Under the pieces are notes generated by a model, which saw only the letters and a list, made by a program, of their open reading frames with translations, made no database searches and was not told where the DNA came from. Of a DNA stretch of 64,000 nucleotides, positions 47,839 to 56,492 are shown in pieces (within the stretch, counting starts at the first letter, position 1; each line of letters begins with the position of its first letter). A program made the position numbers and the translations under genes. Source of the DNA: Isoptericola peretonis (GTDB taxonomy: Bacteria; Actinomycetota; Actinomycetes; Actinomycetales; Cellulomonadaceae); the NCBI GenBank assembly GCA_023241745.1, contig JALQCY010000001.1:62001-126000 (forward strand). The letters run 5' to 3'.

Positions 47839-49047
47839 TGCGCCCGGTGCGGTGCCCGCGTCGAGCAGCCAGGACCGCAGGGCGTCGCGCCCGGCGGCGA
47901 GCCGGGCGACGGGCAGGCGCTCGTCGTCCTTGTGCGCCAGGACCGGGTCGCCGGGGCCGAAGTTCACGGCCGGGACGCCGAGCTCGGCGAACCGCGCCAC
48001 GTCCGTCCAGCCGTACTTCGGCCGCGGCTCGGTGCCGGTGGCGGCCTGGACGGCCGCCGCGAAGTCGGCCACGAGCGGGTCGTCGAGACCGGGCCGCGCG
48101 CCGGGCGCCGCGTCGGTGACCACCACCTCGAAGCCCTCGAAGAGCTCGCGCACGCGCGCCTCCGCCTCCGCGACGCCCTGGGACGGGGCGAAGCGGTAGT
48201 TCACGGTGACGGTGCAGGCGTCCGGGACGACGTTGCCCGCGATCCCCCCGCGGATGCCGACGGCCCCCAGGCTCTCCCGGTACACCAGCCCGTCCACCTC
48301 GACCTCCCGCGCCTGGTACGCGGCAAGGCGCGCGAGGACCGGCGCGGCCGCGTGGATCGCGTTGACCCCGGCCCACGCCCGCGCGGAGTGCGCTGCCACG
48401 CCGTGGGTGCGCACCTCGACGCGCAGCGTGCCGTTGCAGCCGCCCTCGATGCCGTTGTTGCTGGACTCGCCGAGGATCGCGAAGTCCCCCGCGAGCGCCT
48501 CGGGACGGTTCCGCACCAGCCGCCCGAGCCCGCTGAGGGAGGCCTCGACCTCCTCGTGGTCGTAGAAGACGTAGGTGAGGTCGTGGGCGGGCTCGACGCC
48601 CGGGCGGCCCAGCTCCACGGCGAGCGCCAGCATGATCGCCACGCCGCCCTTCATGTCGACGGTGCCGCGGCCCCACATCTCGACGGTGCCGTCAGGGGCG
48701 GTCTCGAGACGCGTGGGGAGGTTCGGCGGGTCGGTCAGCGGCACGGTGTCGAGGTGGCCGGCGAGCACGACCCGGCGGTCCCGGCCCAGGTGCGTGCGCG
48801 CGACCAGCGCGTCGCCGTCGCGCAGCACGTCCAGGTGCGGCTGAGCCCGCAGCACGCGCTCGACGGCGTCCGCGAGGGCAGCCTCGTCGCCGGAGACCGA
48901 CGGGACGTCGCACACGGCGGCGAGCAGGTCCACGAGGTCGGAGGACGCGACCGTCCCGGGGTCCAGGAGCCCGTCGAGGAGGGCGGCGGGACCGACGTCG
49001 GGAGCGGCGGTCGCGGGGGCGGTACGGTCCGTGGTCACGCGCACCAT
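47836..49047 (-). CDS. dapE: succinyl-diaminopimelate desuccinylase
   Basis: 403 aa from ATG 49047; GTGs at 49044 and 49038 are alternative starts. An M20 zinc enzyme hydrolysing N-succinyl-LL-DAP to LL-DAP and succinate, for lysine and peptidoglycan. [20 protein letters not shown] (first His), [20 protein letters not shown] (bridging Asp), [14 protein letters not shown] (catalytic Glu) and [20 protein letters not shown] (ligand) are in order. [19 protein letters not shown] opens the dimer domain, and [13 protein letters not shown] carries the last His. Divergent from dapD, the succinylase of the same pathway. Confidence 0.95.
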   Translation of the reverse strand: MVRVTTDRTAPATAAPDVGPAALLDGLLDPGTVASSDLVDLLAAVCDVPSVSGDEAALADAVERVLRAQPHLDVLRDGDALVARTHLGRDRRVVLAGHLDTVPLTDPPNLPTRLETAPDGTVEMWGRGTVDMKGGVAIMLALAVELGRPGVEPAHDLTYVFYDHEEVEASLSGLGRLVRNRPEALAGDFAILGESSNNGIEGGCNGTLRVEVRTHGVAAHSARAWAGVNAIHAAAPVLARLAAYQAREVEVDGLVYRESLGAVGIRGGIAGNVVPDACTVTVNYRFAPSQGVAEAEARVRELFEGFEVVVTDAAPGARPGLDDPLVADFAAAVQAATGTEPRPKYGWTDVARFAELGVPAVNFGPGDPVLAHKDDERLPVARLAAGRDALRSWLLDAGTAPGA

Positions 49048-49065
49048 CGTGGCAGACCGCCCGAC

Positions 49066-49071
49066 TAGGCT
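49066..49071 (+). promoter_or_regulatory. leaderless -10 box TAGGCT for dapD
   Basis: TAGGCT lies 7 nt before ATG 49079, in the 31-bp gap between divergent dapE and dapD. Both promoters must overlap. Confidence 0.5.
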
Positions 49072-49078
49072 GGGCCGC

Positions 49079-50047
49079 ATGACGACGCCTGCCACCTCCC
49101 GCCCCGCCTGGGGCCTCGGTCTCGCCACGGTCGCCGACGACGGCACGACGCTCGACGTCTGGTACCCCGCCCCCGTGCTGGGTGCCCCGCCGGAGTCCGA
49201 CGTCGACATCCCGGCCGAGCTCGACGCCCTCACGGAGCGGGACGACGCCCGCCGCGTGGACGTCGTCGTGGTGCGCACCGTCGTCGACCTGGACGCCGCC
49301 CCGCGGGACACCGCCGACGCGTACCTGCGCCTGCACCTGCTGTCCCACCGGCTCGTCCAGCCGCACGGGGTCAACCTCGACGGCCTGTTCGGCGTGCTGA
49401 CCAACGTGGTGTGGACGTCGCACGGCCCGTGCGCCGTCGAGGGCTTCGAGGCCACCCGCCTGCGCCTGCGCGCCGACACGGGCCGCGCCGTCACCGTGTA
49501 CGGGATTGACAAGTTCCCGCGCATGGTCGACTACGTGGTGCCGGCCGGCGTGCGCGTCGCCGACGCCGACCGGGTGCGCCTCGGCGCGCACCTCGCGGCC
49601 GGCACCACGGTCATGCACGAGGGCTTCGTGAACTTCAACGCGGGCACGCTCGGCGCGTCCATGGTCGAGGGGCGCATCTCGGCCGGGGTAGTCGTGGGCG
49701 ACGGGTCCGACGTCGGGGGCGGCGCGTCGATCATGGGCACGCTGTCCGGGGGCGGCACGGAGGTCATCAGCGTGGGCGAGCGGTCGCTGCTCGGCGCCAA
49801 CGCCGGCCTCGGCATCCCGCTGGGCGACGACTGCGTGGTGGAGGCGGGCCTCTACCTCACCGCGGGCACCAAGGTCACGGTGCTGGGCGAGATGGGTGCG
49901 GACGGCGACCCGCTGGTCGTCAAGGCCCGCGACCTCGCCGGCCGCGACAACCTGCTCTTCCGGCGCAACTCCCGCACCGGCGCCGTCGAGGTGCTGGAGC
50001 GCGGCGGTGTCGGCATCGAGCTCAACGCCGCGCTGCACGCGAACTGA
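49079..50047 (+). CDS. dapD: 2,3,4,5-tetrahydropyridine-2,6-dicarboxylate N-succinyltransferase
   Basis: 322 aa from ATG 49079. Succinylates tetrahydrodipicolinate using succinyl-CoA. An N-terminal alpha/beta domain ([20 protein letters not shown]) is followed by a left-handed beta helix of hexapeptide turns: [40 protein letters not shown] and [29 protein letters not shown] and [19 protein letters not shown] form the CoA and substrate site. This is the actinobacterial-length DapD. The secreted lysozyme-like gene begins 2 nt after its stop. Confidence 0.96.
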   Translation: MTTPATSRPAWGLGLATVADDGTTLDVWYPAPVLGAPPESDVDIPAELDALTERDDARRVDVVVVRTVVDLDAAPRDTADAYLRLHLLSHRLVQPHGVNLDGLFGVLTNVVWTSHGPCAVEGFEATRLRLRADTGRAVTVYGIDKFPRMVDYVVPAGVRVADADRVRLGAHLAAGTTVMHEGFVNFNAGTLGASMVEGRISAGVVVGDGSDVGGGASIMGTLSGGGTEVISVGERSLLGANAGLGIPLGDDCVVEAGLYLTAGTKVTVLGEMGADGDPLVVKARDLAGRDNLLFRRNSRTGAVEVLERGGVGIELNAALHAN

Positions 50048-50049
50048 CC

Positions 50050-50940
50050 ATGTCCGGACGACGGCGCCGTCGACGGGCGACCGGCGCCGCCGTCGCCGCG
50101 GTCGTCGTGGTCGGCGTCGGCGCCACGGCCGGTGTCGTGTGGTTCCTCGAGCGCACCGAGGCACCGGCTCCCGCACGCTGCGCGGCCGAGCTCGACGGCG
50201 GCTCCTGGTACCTCACGCCGTTGCAGGCCCAGAACGCCGCCCTGATCGTGGGCACGTCGGTGCAGCGCGGCCTGCCGGGTCGCGCCGCGACGATCGGGCT
50301 CGCGACCGCGATCCAGGAGTCCAGCCTCGTCAACGTCGACTACGGCGACCGGGACTCGCTGGGGCTGTTCCAGCAGCGGCCGTCGCAGGGCTGGGGCACG
50401 CCCGAGGAGATCATGGACCCGGTGTACTCCACCGGCGCCTTCTTCGACGGCCTGGTCGAGGTGACCGGCTACGAGGCCATGGAGGTCACCGTGGCGGCCC
50501 AGGCGGTGCAGCGCTCCGGCTTCCCCGACGCGTACGCCCAGCACGAGGTGCGCTCGCGCGCCTGGGCCTCCGCCCTCACGGGTCACTCCCCCGGGGCGAT
50601 CACCTGCACCCTCACGGCGGACGACGACCGCCCGACGGGGGAGGCCGCGCGCGAGGTGCTCGCCGAGCGCGCCGCCCGCGACCTCGGGCTCGACGGCGAG
50701 GCCGTGCGCGCCGAAGCCGGGGACGACGCGACCGTGGTGCACCTCGACGCGACCGCCGTCCCGCTGGAGGGCGAGCTCGCCACCTGGGCCGTGGCGCACT
50801 GGGCCGTCGCGACGGCGTCGGTCACCGGTGCCGAGGAGGTCCGCGCCGCGGACCGGGTGTGGTCGCGCGAGCGCGGCGAGTGGTCCGCCGACGACGGCGA
50901 CCGCCGGCCCGACGGTCAGGTCACGGTCGTCCTGCCGTGA
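50050..50940 (+). CDS. secreted lysozyme-like protein of unknown function
   Basis: 296 aa from ATG 50050. An Arg-rich start (SGRRRRRRATG) and one membrane span (about residues 11-32) act as a signal anchor, so the rest is outside the cell. Residues 60-130 read IGLATAIQESSLVNVDYGDR (Glu 90) then SLGLFQQRPSQGWGTPEEIM. The Glu and the GLFQQRPSQGWG loop recall the E-S-x-F / G-x-FQ-x-P region of lysozyme-fold transglycosylases. The C-terminal third is an acidic alpha/beta region without a known family. Adjacent to dapD (2 nt), so a link to peptidoglycan is plausible. Enzymatic activity is not shown. Confidence 0.78.
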   Translation: MSGRRRRRRATGAAVAAVVVVGVGATAGVVWFLERTEAPAPARCAAELDGGSWYLTPLQAQNAALIVGTSVQRGLPGRAATIGLATAIQESSLVNVDYGDRDSLGLFQQRPSQGWGTPEEIMDPVYSTGAFFDGLVEVTGYEAMEVTVAAQAVQRSGFPDAYAQHEVRSRAWASALTGHSPGAITCTLTADDDRPTGEAAREVLAERAARDLGLDGEAVRAEAGDDATVVHLDATAVPLEGELATWAVAHWAVATASVTGAEEVRAADRVWSRERGEWSADDGDRRPDGQVTVVLP

Positions 50941-50956
50941 TCGTCCTGGTCGCGGG

Positions 50957-50973
50957 CCGACGGTCGCCGTCGG
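50957..50973. terminator. hairpin CCGACGG-TCG-CCGTCGG between convergent genes
   Basis: A 7-bp perfect stem with a 3-nt loop in the 49-bp gap between the lysozyme-like gene and citrate synthase. A bidirectional terminator candidate. Confidence 0.5.
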
Positions 50974-50989
50974 TGGTGGGGCGTGCGCC

Positions 50990-52312
50990 TCAGCGGTTCT
51001 CGAGCGGCACGTAGTCGCGCTCGGTCGGGCCGGTGTAGACCTGCCGCGGGCGGCCGATCTTGGTCTGCGGGTCGTTCATCATCTCGCGCCACTGGGCGAT
51101 CCAGCCCGGCATCCGCCCGAGGGCGAACAGCGGCGTGAACATGGCCGGCGAGAAGCCCATGGCCTTGTAGATGAGCCCGGTGTAGAAGTCGACGTTCGGG
51201 TAGAGCTTGCGCTGCACGAAGTAGTCGTCGTTGAGCGCGATCTCCTCGAGCCCGCGGGCGATGTCGAGCAGCTCGTCCTTGGCGCCGAGGCTGTCGAGGA
51301 CGGCGTCGGCGTGCTTCTTGACGATCGCGGCCCGCGGGTCGTAGCTCTTGTAGACACGGTGCCCGAAGCCCATGAGGCGGACGCCCGCCTCCTTGTTCTT
51401 GACCTTCTTCATGAAGGTCTCGACGGAGTCGTCGCCGCTGCGGATACTCTCGAGCATCGTCAGGACGGCCTCGTTGGCGCCGCCGTGCGACGGGCCGGAC
51501 AGTGCGTTGATGCCGGCGGCGACCGACGCGTACAGCGTCGCGTTCGACGAGCCGACGATGCGCACGGTGGACGTGGAGCAGTTCTGCTCGTGGTCCGCGT
51601 GCAGGATGAGCAGCTTGTCCATCGCGGACACGAGCACCGGGTCGGACTCCCACTGCTCGTAGGGCCGCGAGAACGTCATGCGCAGGAAGTCGTCCACGTA
51701 GCCGCGGGCGTAGTCCGGGTACATGAGCGGCTCGTCGCGCGTGGCGCGGTGCAGGTACGAGGTGATGGTGCGGATCTTCGCGAGGATCAGCACGGTGGCG
51801 AGCTCGACCGCCTCCGGGTCGTGGGGGTCCAGCGACTCGGGGTAGTACGTCGCGAGCGCGTTGACCGCAGAGGCCAGGATCGACATCGGGTGGCCGCCGC
51901 GCGGGAACGAGGACAGGAAGGCGCGGAAGCCCTCGGGCACGAGGGTGTGCCGGTTGACACGCTCCTCGAATGCGGACAGCTCGGCGGGCGACGGGAGCTC
52001 GCCGTGGATCAGCAGGTACGCCACCTCCAGGAAGGTGGACGAGTCGGCGAGCTGCTCGATCGGGTACCCGCGGTAGCGCAGGATGCCCTGGTCGCCGTCG
52101 ATGTAGGTGATCTCCGACTCGCACGACGCGGTGTTCGTGAAGCCGGGGTCGACCGTGACGAGCCCGGTGTCCTTCAGCAGGGACGACACGACGATGCCGT
52201 CGTTGCCCTCCGTGGCCGGGACGACGGGCAGCTGGCGAGCGGTGCCGTCGACGACGAGCTCGACCGAGGCGGCGTCGCCCGTGGAGCCTGCGGCAGGCGT
52301 GGTGGACGTCAT
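50990..52312 (-). CDS. gltA: citrate synthase
   Basis: 440 aa from ATG 52312, with GGAAGGAAG just upstream. Condenses oxaloacetate and acetyl-CoA, the first TCA step. An N-terminal beta region (VELVVDGTARQLPVVPATEG) typical of hexameric type II enzymes precedes ITYIDGDQGILRYRGYPIEQ. Catalytic residues lie in ILHADHEQNCSTSTVRIVGS, SGPSHGGANEAVL (His), MGFGHRVYKSYDPRA (His) and NVDFYTGLIYKAMG (Asp). Not clustered with other TCA genes here. The 5' leader is about 130 nt with a hairpin and tandem repeats. Confidence 0.97.
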   Translation of the reverse strand: MTSTTPAAGSTGDAASVELVVDGTARQLPVVPATEGNDGIVVSSLLKDTGLVTVDPGFTNTASCESEITYIDGDQGILRYRGYPIEQLADSSTFLEVAYLLIHGELPSPAELSAFEERVNRHTLVPEGFRAFLSSFPRGGHPMSILASAVNALATYYPESLDPHDPEAVELATVLILAKIRTITSYLHRATRDEPLMYPDYARGYVDDFLRMTFSRPYEQWESDPVLVSAMDKLLILHADHEQNCSTSTVRIVGSSNATLYASVAAGINALSGPSHGGANEAVLTMLESIRSGDDSVETFMKKVKNKEAGVRLMGFGHRVYKSYDPRAAIVKKHADAVLDSLGAKDELLDIARGLEEIALNDDYFVQRKLYPNVDFYTGLIYKAMGFSPAMFTPLFALGRMPGWIAQWREMMNDPQTKIGRPRQVYTGPTERDYVPLENR

Positions 52313-52338
52313 GTCTTCCTTCCGTGACGGGCCTGCCG

Positions 52339-52378
52339 GGTCCCGACGACGGGACCGGTGGGCGCGTGACTCGTGACT
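52339..52378 (-). promoter_or_regulatory. citrate synthase 5' leader: hairpin and tandem CGTGACT repeats
   Basis: GGTCCCG-ACGA-CGGGACC (52339-52356) forms a 7-bp hairpin in the leader. On the + strand two head-to-tail CGTGACT units sit at 52365-52378. Both lie between the promoter at 52446-52475 and the ATG, so they could bind a regulator or shape the mRNA. Confidence 0.3.
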
Positions 52379-52445
52379 CAGGGACGGGGGCGGCCCGGGG
52401 CACGCCGGCCGTGGCATCCTCCAGGGCTACCTCGGCCTGCGGTCG

Positions 52446-52475
52446 AACCTACCCCCCAACACCAAGGTGATCCAA
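52446..52475 (-). promoter_or_regulatory. housekeeping-type promoter TTGGAT-N18-TAGGTT for citrate synthase
   Basis: On the minus strand TTGGAT (52470-52475) and TAGGTT (52446-52451) are 18 nt apart, about 130 nt before the gltA start. It resembles a sigma-70-type promoter and is the clearest -35/-10 pair in the window. Confidence 0.5.
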
Positions 52476-52505
52476 TCCCCTGCCCAGCGGCAGCCATCCC
52501 AGCGG

Positions 52506-53669
52506 TCACGCGGATGTGATGCGCGCCACAGCCTCGGCCACGGAATCGTCCGGTGCGGTGAGCGCGACCCGGACGTGCCGTTCCCCGGCGGTGCCGTAGA
52601 ACTCGCCCGGGCCGACGAGGATCCCGCGGCGGGAGAACCACGCCGCCAGGTCGCGCGACGACGCCCCGGCCTGCGGCGCGGGCCCGGAGGAGCTCTCCGC
52701 GGGCCGCGCCCACAGGTACAGGCCGGCCTCGGAGCCGTCCACGACGAAGCCCGCCGTGCCGAGCGCCCGGAGCAGGGCGGTGCGCCGGCGGAGATAGACC
52801 TGGCGCTGCGCCGCGACGTGGGCGTCGTCACCCAGCGCGGCCGTCATCGCCGCCTGGACCGGGGCCGGGACGATCATCCCGAGGTGCTTGCGCGTGGCCA
52901 GGAGCCCGCCGACGAGCTCCGGGTCCCCCGCGACGAACGCCGCCCGGTACCCCGCCATGTTCGACTGCTTGGACAGCGAGTACGCCACGAGCAGCCCGTC
53001 GTGGCTGCCGCCGGTGACGCGCGGGTCGAGCAGGCTCGGCACGCGGGAGACGCCGTCCGGTCCGAGCCAGGCGTCGGCCCACGGGAGCTCGGCGTAGCAC
53101 TCGTCGCCCACGACGACGGCGCCGACGTCCCGGGCCGCCTCCACGACGCGGCGCAGGTGCGCGACGTCCGCGACCTGCCCCGTCGGGTTGCCGGGCGAGT
53201 TCACCCACACCAGGCGGACGTCGCGGCGCCCCGCCCACGTGTCGACGTCGTCCGTCGCGAGCGGGGTCGCGCCGGCCAGCCGCGCCCCGACGTCGTACGT
53301 CGGGTAGGCGGCCGCCGGGTGCACGACGACGTCCCCCGGTCCCAGCCGGAGCAGCGACGGCAGCAGGCCGACCAGCTCCTTCGAGCCGACCGTGGGCAGC
53401 ACGCCCGCCGGGTCCAGGCCGGGCACGCCGCGCCGCCGGGCGAACCAGTCCGCGACGGCCTCCCGGAGGGCCGGGGTGCCGTGCGTGAGCGGGTATCCGT
53501 GGGCGTCGGACGCCGCGGCGAGCGCCTCGCGCACCACCGCGGGCGTCGGGTCGACGGGCGTGCCGATCGACAGGTCGACCACACCGCCGGGATGGGCGCG
53601 GGCCGTGGCCCGCACGTCGTCGAGCGTGTCCCAGGGGTAGGCGAGCGAGCCGAGGTCGGCGAACCCCAT
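52506..53669 (-). CDS. dapC: succinyldiaminopimelate transaminase
   Basis: 387 aa from ATG 53669, sharing one base with the ferredoxin stop (TGATG). A fold-type I PLP aminotransferase making N-succinyl-LL-DAP from the keto acid. WVNSPGNPTGQVADVAHLRR binds the cofactor ring. VVGDECYAELPW holds the Asp/Tyr pair. VAYSLSKQSNMAGYRAAFVA contains the Schiff-base Lys. VRVALTAPDD near the end is the substrate Arg region. Pairing with a 7Fe ferredoxin gene matches M. tuberculosis Rv1177-Rv1178. Third DAP gene in the window. Confidence 0.93.
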   Translation of the reverse strand: MGFADLGSLAYPWDTLDDVRATARAHPGGVVDLSIGTPVDPTPAVVREALAAASDAHGYPLTHGTPALREAVADWFARRRGVPGLDPAGVLPTVGSKELVGLLPSLLRLGPGDVVVHPAAAYPTYDVGARLAGATPLATDDVDTWAGRRDVRLVWVNSPGNPTGQVADVAHLRRVVEAARDVGAVVVGDECYAELPWADAWLGPDGVSRVPSLLDPRVTGGSHDGLLVAYSLSKQSNMAGYRAAFVAGDPELVGGLLATRKHLGMIVPAPVQAAMTAALGDDAHVAAQRQVYLRRRTALLRALGTAGFVVDGSEAGLYLWARPAESSSGPAPQAGASSRDLAAWFSRRGILVGPGEFYGTAGERHVRVALTAPDDSVAEAVARITSA

Positions 53670-53986
53670 CAGGCCTGAGGCGGCAGGGCGGCGATCATCG
53701 GGTCGTCCTTCTCGATGACGCCCATCTTGGCGGCGCCGCCCGGCGAGCCGAGATCGTCGAAGAACTCCACGTTGGCGCGGTAGTAGTCCTTCCACTGCTC
53801 CGGGACGTCGTCCTCGTAGTAGATGGCCTCGACCGGGCAGACCGGCTCGCAGGCGCCGCAGTCCACGCACTCGTCGGGGTGGATGTACAGGGACCGCGAG
53901 CCCTCGTAGATGCAGTCCACGGGACACTCCTCGATGCACGCCTTGTCCTTGACGTCGACGCACGGCTGAGCGATCACGTAGGTCAC
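53669..53986 (-). CDS. fdxA: 7Fe ferredoxin
   Basis: 105 aa from GTG 53986, with GGAAGG 9 nt upstream. Cysteines 9, 17 and 50 bind the [3Fe-4S] cluster and 21, 40, 43 and 46 the [4Fe-4S] cluster, with a free Cys 25 (AQPCVDVKDKACIEECPVDC and CVDCGACEPVCP). This is the seven-iron type of actinobacteria. The C-terminal 50 residues (YYEDDVPEQWKDYYRANVEF) form the family's extra loop. Soluble electron carrier. Transcribed with dapC and divergent from the SH3-like gene. Confidence 0.96.
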   Translation of the reverse strand: MTYVIAQPCVDVKDKACIEECPVDCIYEGSRSLYIHPDECVDCGACEPVCPVEAIYYEDDVPEQWKDYYRANVEFFDDLGSPGGAAKMGVIEKDDPMIAALPPQA

Positions 53987-54090
53987 TGCGGGCTACCTTC
54001 CAGGTGACGAGGACGCCGCCCCGCCGGGGCGGGGCGCGGAGCTCGATGCTTCTCGGTGATACCGGTGCGGGCACGCGGCCCGCCCGGCCA

Positions 54091-54100
54091 ACTCTAGTAT
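54091..54100. promoter_or_regulatory. overlapping divergent -10 boxes for fdxA and the SH3-like gene
   Basis: + strand TAGTAT (54095-54100) lies 7 nt before GTG 54108. Minus-strand TAGAGT (54091-54096) faces fdxA about 105 nt away. The two share two bases, so the promoters compete. Confidence 0.4.
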
Positions 54101-54107
54101 CGCTGAC

Positions 54108-54416
54108 GTGGTGCCTTCGCCGTCAGCCGTCCCACCTGCCGTACCCCCGCGCCCCTGGGCCCGCCTGCCCGTGGGCACGCGGGTCGTGGTGCGGCGCCGG
54201 CTCACCGCCGCCGAGGCCGCCGAGAGCGGCGCCCGGTGGGCCGACGTCGTGGGGATCCTCACGGCGAGCGGCGACGGCGGGCTGCGGGTGCGCCCCGACC
54301 GCTCCCCCGACCTGCCCGAGGTCTCCGTCGCCGCCGACGAGGTCGAGGCCGTGAAGCCCGTCCCGCCCCGGCGGCCCCGCCGCGGACGGCCCGAGCAGGC
54401 GCCGGACGCCACCTAG
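54108..54416 (+). CDS. small SH3-like domain protein (Rv0428c N-domain-like)
   Basis: 102 aa from GTG 54108, chosen from the TAGTAT box. The middle reads LPVGTRVVVRRRLTAAEAAE and ARWADVVGILTASGDGGLRV, a small beta barrel resembling the SH3 domain that precedes the GNAT acetyltransferase domain in Rv0428c-like proteins. In many actinobacteria a full acetyltransferase of that type sits beside the ferredoxin gene. Here the GNAT part is absent, and the C-terminus is a basic tail (RRPRRGRPEQ). It is a stand-alone domain or remnant. The family call is from memory. Confidence 0.65.
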   Translation: MVPSPSAVPPAVPPRPWARLPVGTRVVVRRRLTAAEAAESGARWADVVGILTASGDGGLRVRPDRSPDLPEVSVAADEVEAVKPVPPRRPRRGRPEQAPDAT

Positions 54417-54464
54417 GCCCGACCGAGGCGGGACCGGGCCGCCGCCCGCGACCGGTTCGCCGCG

Positions 54465-55487
54465 TCAGCGCGGCGGGCGCAGGTGCACCGCGTCGGCGTC
54501 GACGCCCACGACCACGGAGCCGGCCGAGCCGCGGGAGACGAGCTCGTCGACGACGCGGGGCGTCCAGCCCTCGGCCAGCGACAGCCGCTCCACCGGGCCG
54601 CCCGTCCGCGCCCGGCCGGTGCGCTCCTCGCGCACGTCGTCGGCCGCGTGGAAGACGTCGTGCAGGGAGCCGTTGGTCTCCAGCGCGCCGATCACCACCT
54701 CGAGGTCGCGCACCGCCTTGCGCAGGGCGGGCGCCACCCAGGCGGCGTTCTCCGTGACCATCGCCTCCGTGCGCGCCGGGTCCGTGAGCGCCACCCGGGT
54801 GCCGTCGCGGAAGCTGCCCGCCGCGAGCCCGAGCGCGAGGTCGCGCACCGGAGCGCCCGCGACCGCGTTGAGCAGCTGGGTCGCGAGCACGTGGGGCACG
54901 TGGCTGACCAGCGCCGCCGCCTCGTCGTGCCGGTCGTCGGTCACCACCGCGGCCGTGCCGCCCAGCGGACCGGTGACGAGCCGCAGCACCTGCGCCAGCC
55001 GCGCCGGCTCGGCGGCCGCGGCCGTCCCCGGCTCGGCCACGGTGACCGCCCACGGCGCACCGTCGAGCAGCCCGGCGTCGGAGGCGCCGAAGCCGCTGTG
55101 CTCCGTGCCCGCCATCGGGTGCGCGCCCACGTACCGGTCGCCCAGGCCCGCCGCCCGCACCGCCGCGCGGACGGGCCCCTTGACGCTGCCGACGTCGGTC
55201 AGCGTCGTGTCCGCGCCTGTCAGGAGCGGCGCGAGCTCGGCCGCCGTGGCACGGACCGCGCGCAGCGGGACCGCGAGGACCACGAGGTCGGGCGCCGCGG
55301 CGCACAGGGCGCCGAGGTCGTCGGCGACGGCCAGCCCGACCGCCCGGGCGTCGGAGCGCGTGCCGGGGTCCGTGTCCGTCGCGACGACGTCCGCGCCCCG
55401 CGCCGCGAGCAGGCGGGTCAACGACCCGCCCACCAGCCCCAGGCCCACGACGGCCACCCGGCCGACGCCGCCGGCCGCCCGGCTCAC
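54465..55487 (-). CDS. tyrA: prephenate dehydrogenase
   Basis: 340 aa from GTG 55487; GTG 55490 is equally possible. Both overlap the pheA stop. Converts prephenate to 4-hydroxyphenylpyruvate for tyrosine. VAVVGLGLVGGSLTRLLAAR is the NAD(P) fold. GAHPMAGTEHSGFGASDAGL holds the catalytic His and substrate residues. LVSHVPHVLATQLLNAV and LGLAAGSFRDGTRVALTDPA form the helical dimer domain. No ACT or chorismate mutase domain is recognisable. Confidence 0.92.
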   Translation of the reverse strand: MSRAAGGVGRVAVVGLGLVGGSLTRLLAARGADVVATDTDPGTRSDARAVGLAVADDLGALCAAAPDLVVLAVPLRAVRATAAELAPLLTGADTTLTDVGSVKGPVRAAVRAAGLGDRYVGAHPMAGTEHSGFGASDAGLLDGAPWAVTVAEPGTAAAAEPARLAQVLRLVTGPLGGTAAVVTDDRHDEAAALVSHVPHVLATQLLNAVAGAPVRDLALGLAAGSFRDGTRVALTDPARTEAMVTENAAWVAPALRKAVRDLEVVIGALETNGSLHDVFHAADDVREERTGRARTGGPVERLSLAEGWTPRVVDELVSRGSAGSVVVGVDADAVHLRPPR

Positions 55488-56482
55488 CACAGCAGGCCCC
55501 GCGCCAGGTCCGCGCCGCCGTCGTCCCGCCGCACGCTGCCCGTGGGCGCGTGGTCGGGCAGGACGCCGTCGAGGCCCGGTCCGTCCGCCGCGACGGGGAA
55601 CGCGCCGAGCACCTTGAGCGAGTCCCCGGCGCCGAGCAGGGCGCCGAAGAGGTCCCGCACCTGGGGCTCCCAGGGCGCGCCGTCGAGCGTCACCACGAAC
55701 ACGTACTGGCGCTCGCGCACCTTGAGCGGCCGCTCGACGAGGCTCGACATGTTGACCCCGCGCTCCGCGAACTCCGCCGTCACCCGCGCCAGCACCCCCG
55801 GGCCCGTCACCACCGGCGTCACCGCGACCATCGTGCGCCACGGGCCCGTGCCCGACGCGCGCCGCGGCGCCCAGGCCACCGGCGCGCCGTCCCGGCGGCA
55901 CAGCACGAGGAACCTCGTGCGCGCCCCCGCGAAGTCCTCCACGCCCGTCGCGAGCGTCTCCAGGTCGTACAGCTCGCCGCAGAGCCGCGGGCCGAACGCG
56001 ACCTGGTGGTCCGCGAGGTCCCGGCACGCGGCCGCGTTGGAGGACGCCGGCACGGGCAGCAGGCCGTGCTCCGCGACGAACCGCGTGCACTGCGCCAGAC
56101 CGTGCGGGTGCGCGGACGCCTCGCGCAGCCGGCTGGGGTCGGCGTGCCCGGGGCGGACGAAGGCGTCGAACGAGATGTCGAGCACGACCTCGTCGACGGC
56201 CACCACGTCGGGGCTGCCGACCAGCGCGTCGAGCGAGGGCACGACATAGCCCTCGACCGAGCTCTCGATGGCGACGACGCCGCGACCGGCGGCACCGGAC
56301 GCCACGGCGTCGTGCACCTCGCGGACGGTCGCGAGCGGCTCCGGCTCGAGGGCGGCGTCGGAGCGCTCGGGCGGCTCCGCGCCGCCGGCCGCCGTCCAGC
56401 GCCGCACCGCCTCGTGCGTGAACGTCCCCTCCGGTCCCAGGTACGCGATCCGGGCGCCGAGCCGCTCGGTCCCGGCCGTCAT
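55484..56482 (-). CDS. pheA: prephenate dehydratase
   Basis: 332 aa from ATG 56482. Converts prephenate to phenylpyruvate. IAYLGPEGTFTHEAVRRW is the N-terminal motif, then GVVAIESSVEGYVVPSLDAL (with ESS for the usual ENS) and ATGVEDFAGARTRFLVLCRR, which contains the catalytic TRF. The C-terminal ACT domain (MVAVTPVVTGPGVLARVTAE, NMSSLVERPLKVRERQYVFV) gives phenylalanine feedback. The GTGA overlap couples it to tyrA. A non-catalytic relative is next upstream. Confidence 0.93.
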   Translation of the reverse strand: MTAGTERLGARIAYLGPEGTFTHEAVRRWTAAGGAEPPERSDAALEPEPLATVREVHDAVASGAAGRGVVAIESSVEGYVVPSLDALVGSPDVVAVDEVVLDISFDAFVRPGHADPSRLREASAHPHGLAQCTRFVAEHGLLPVPASSNAAACRDLADHQVAFGPRLCGELYDLETLATGVEDFAGARTRFLVLCRRDGAPVAWAPRRASGTGPWRTMVAVTPVVTGPGVLARVTAEFAERGVNMSSLVERPLKVRERQYVFVVTLDGAPWEPQVRDLFGALLGAGDSLKVLGAFPVAADGPGLDGVLPDHAPTGSVRRDDGGADLARGLLW

Positions 56483-56492
56483 GCGCGGGCCC

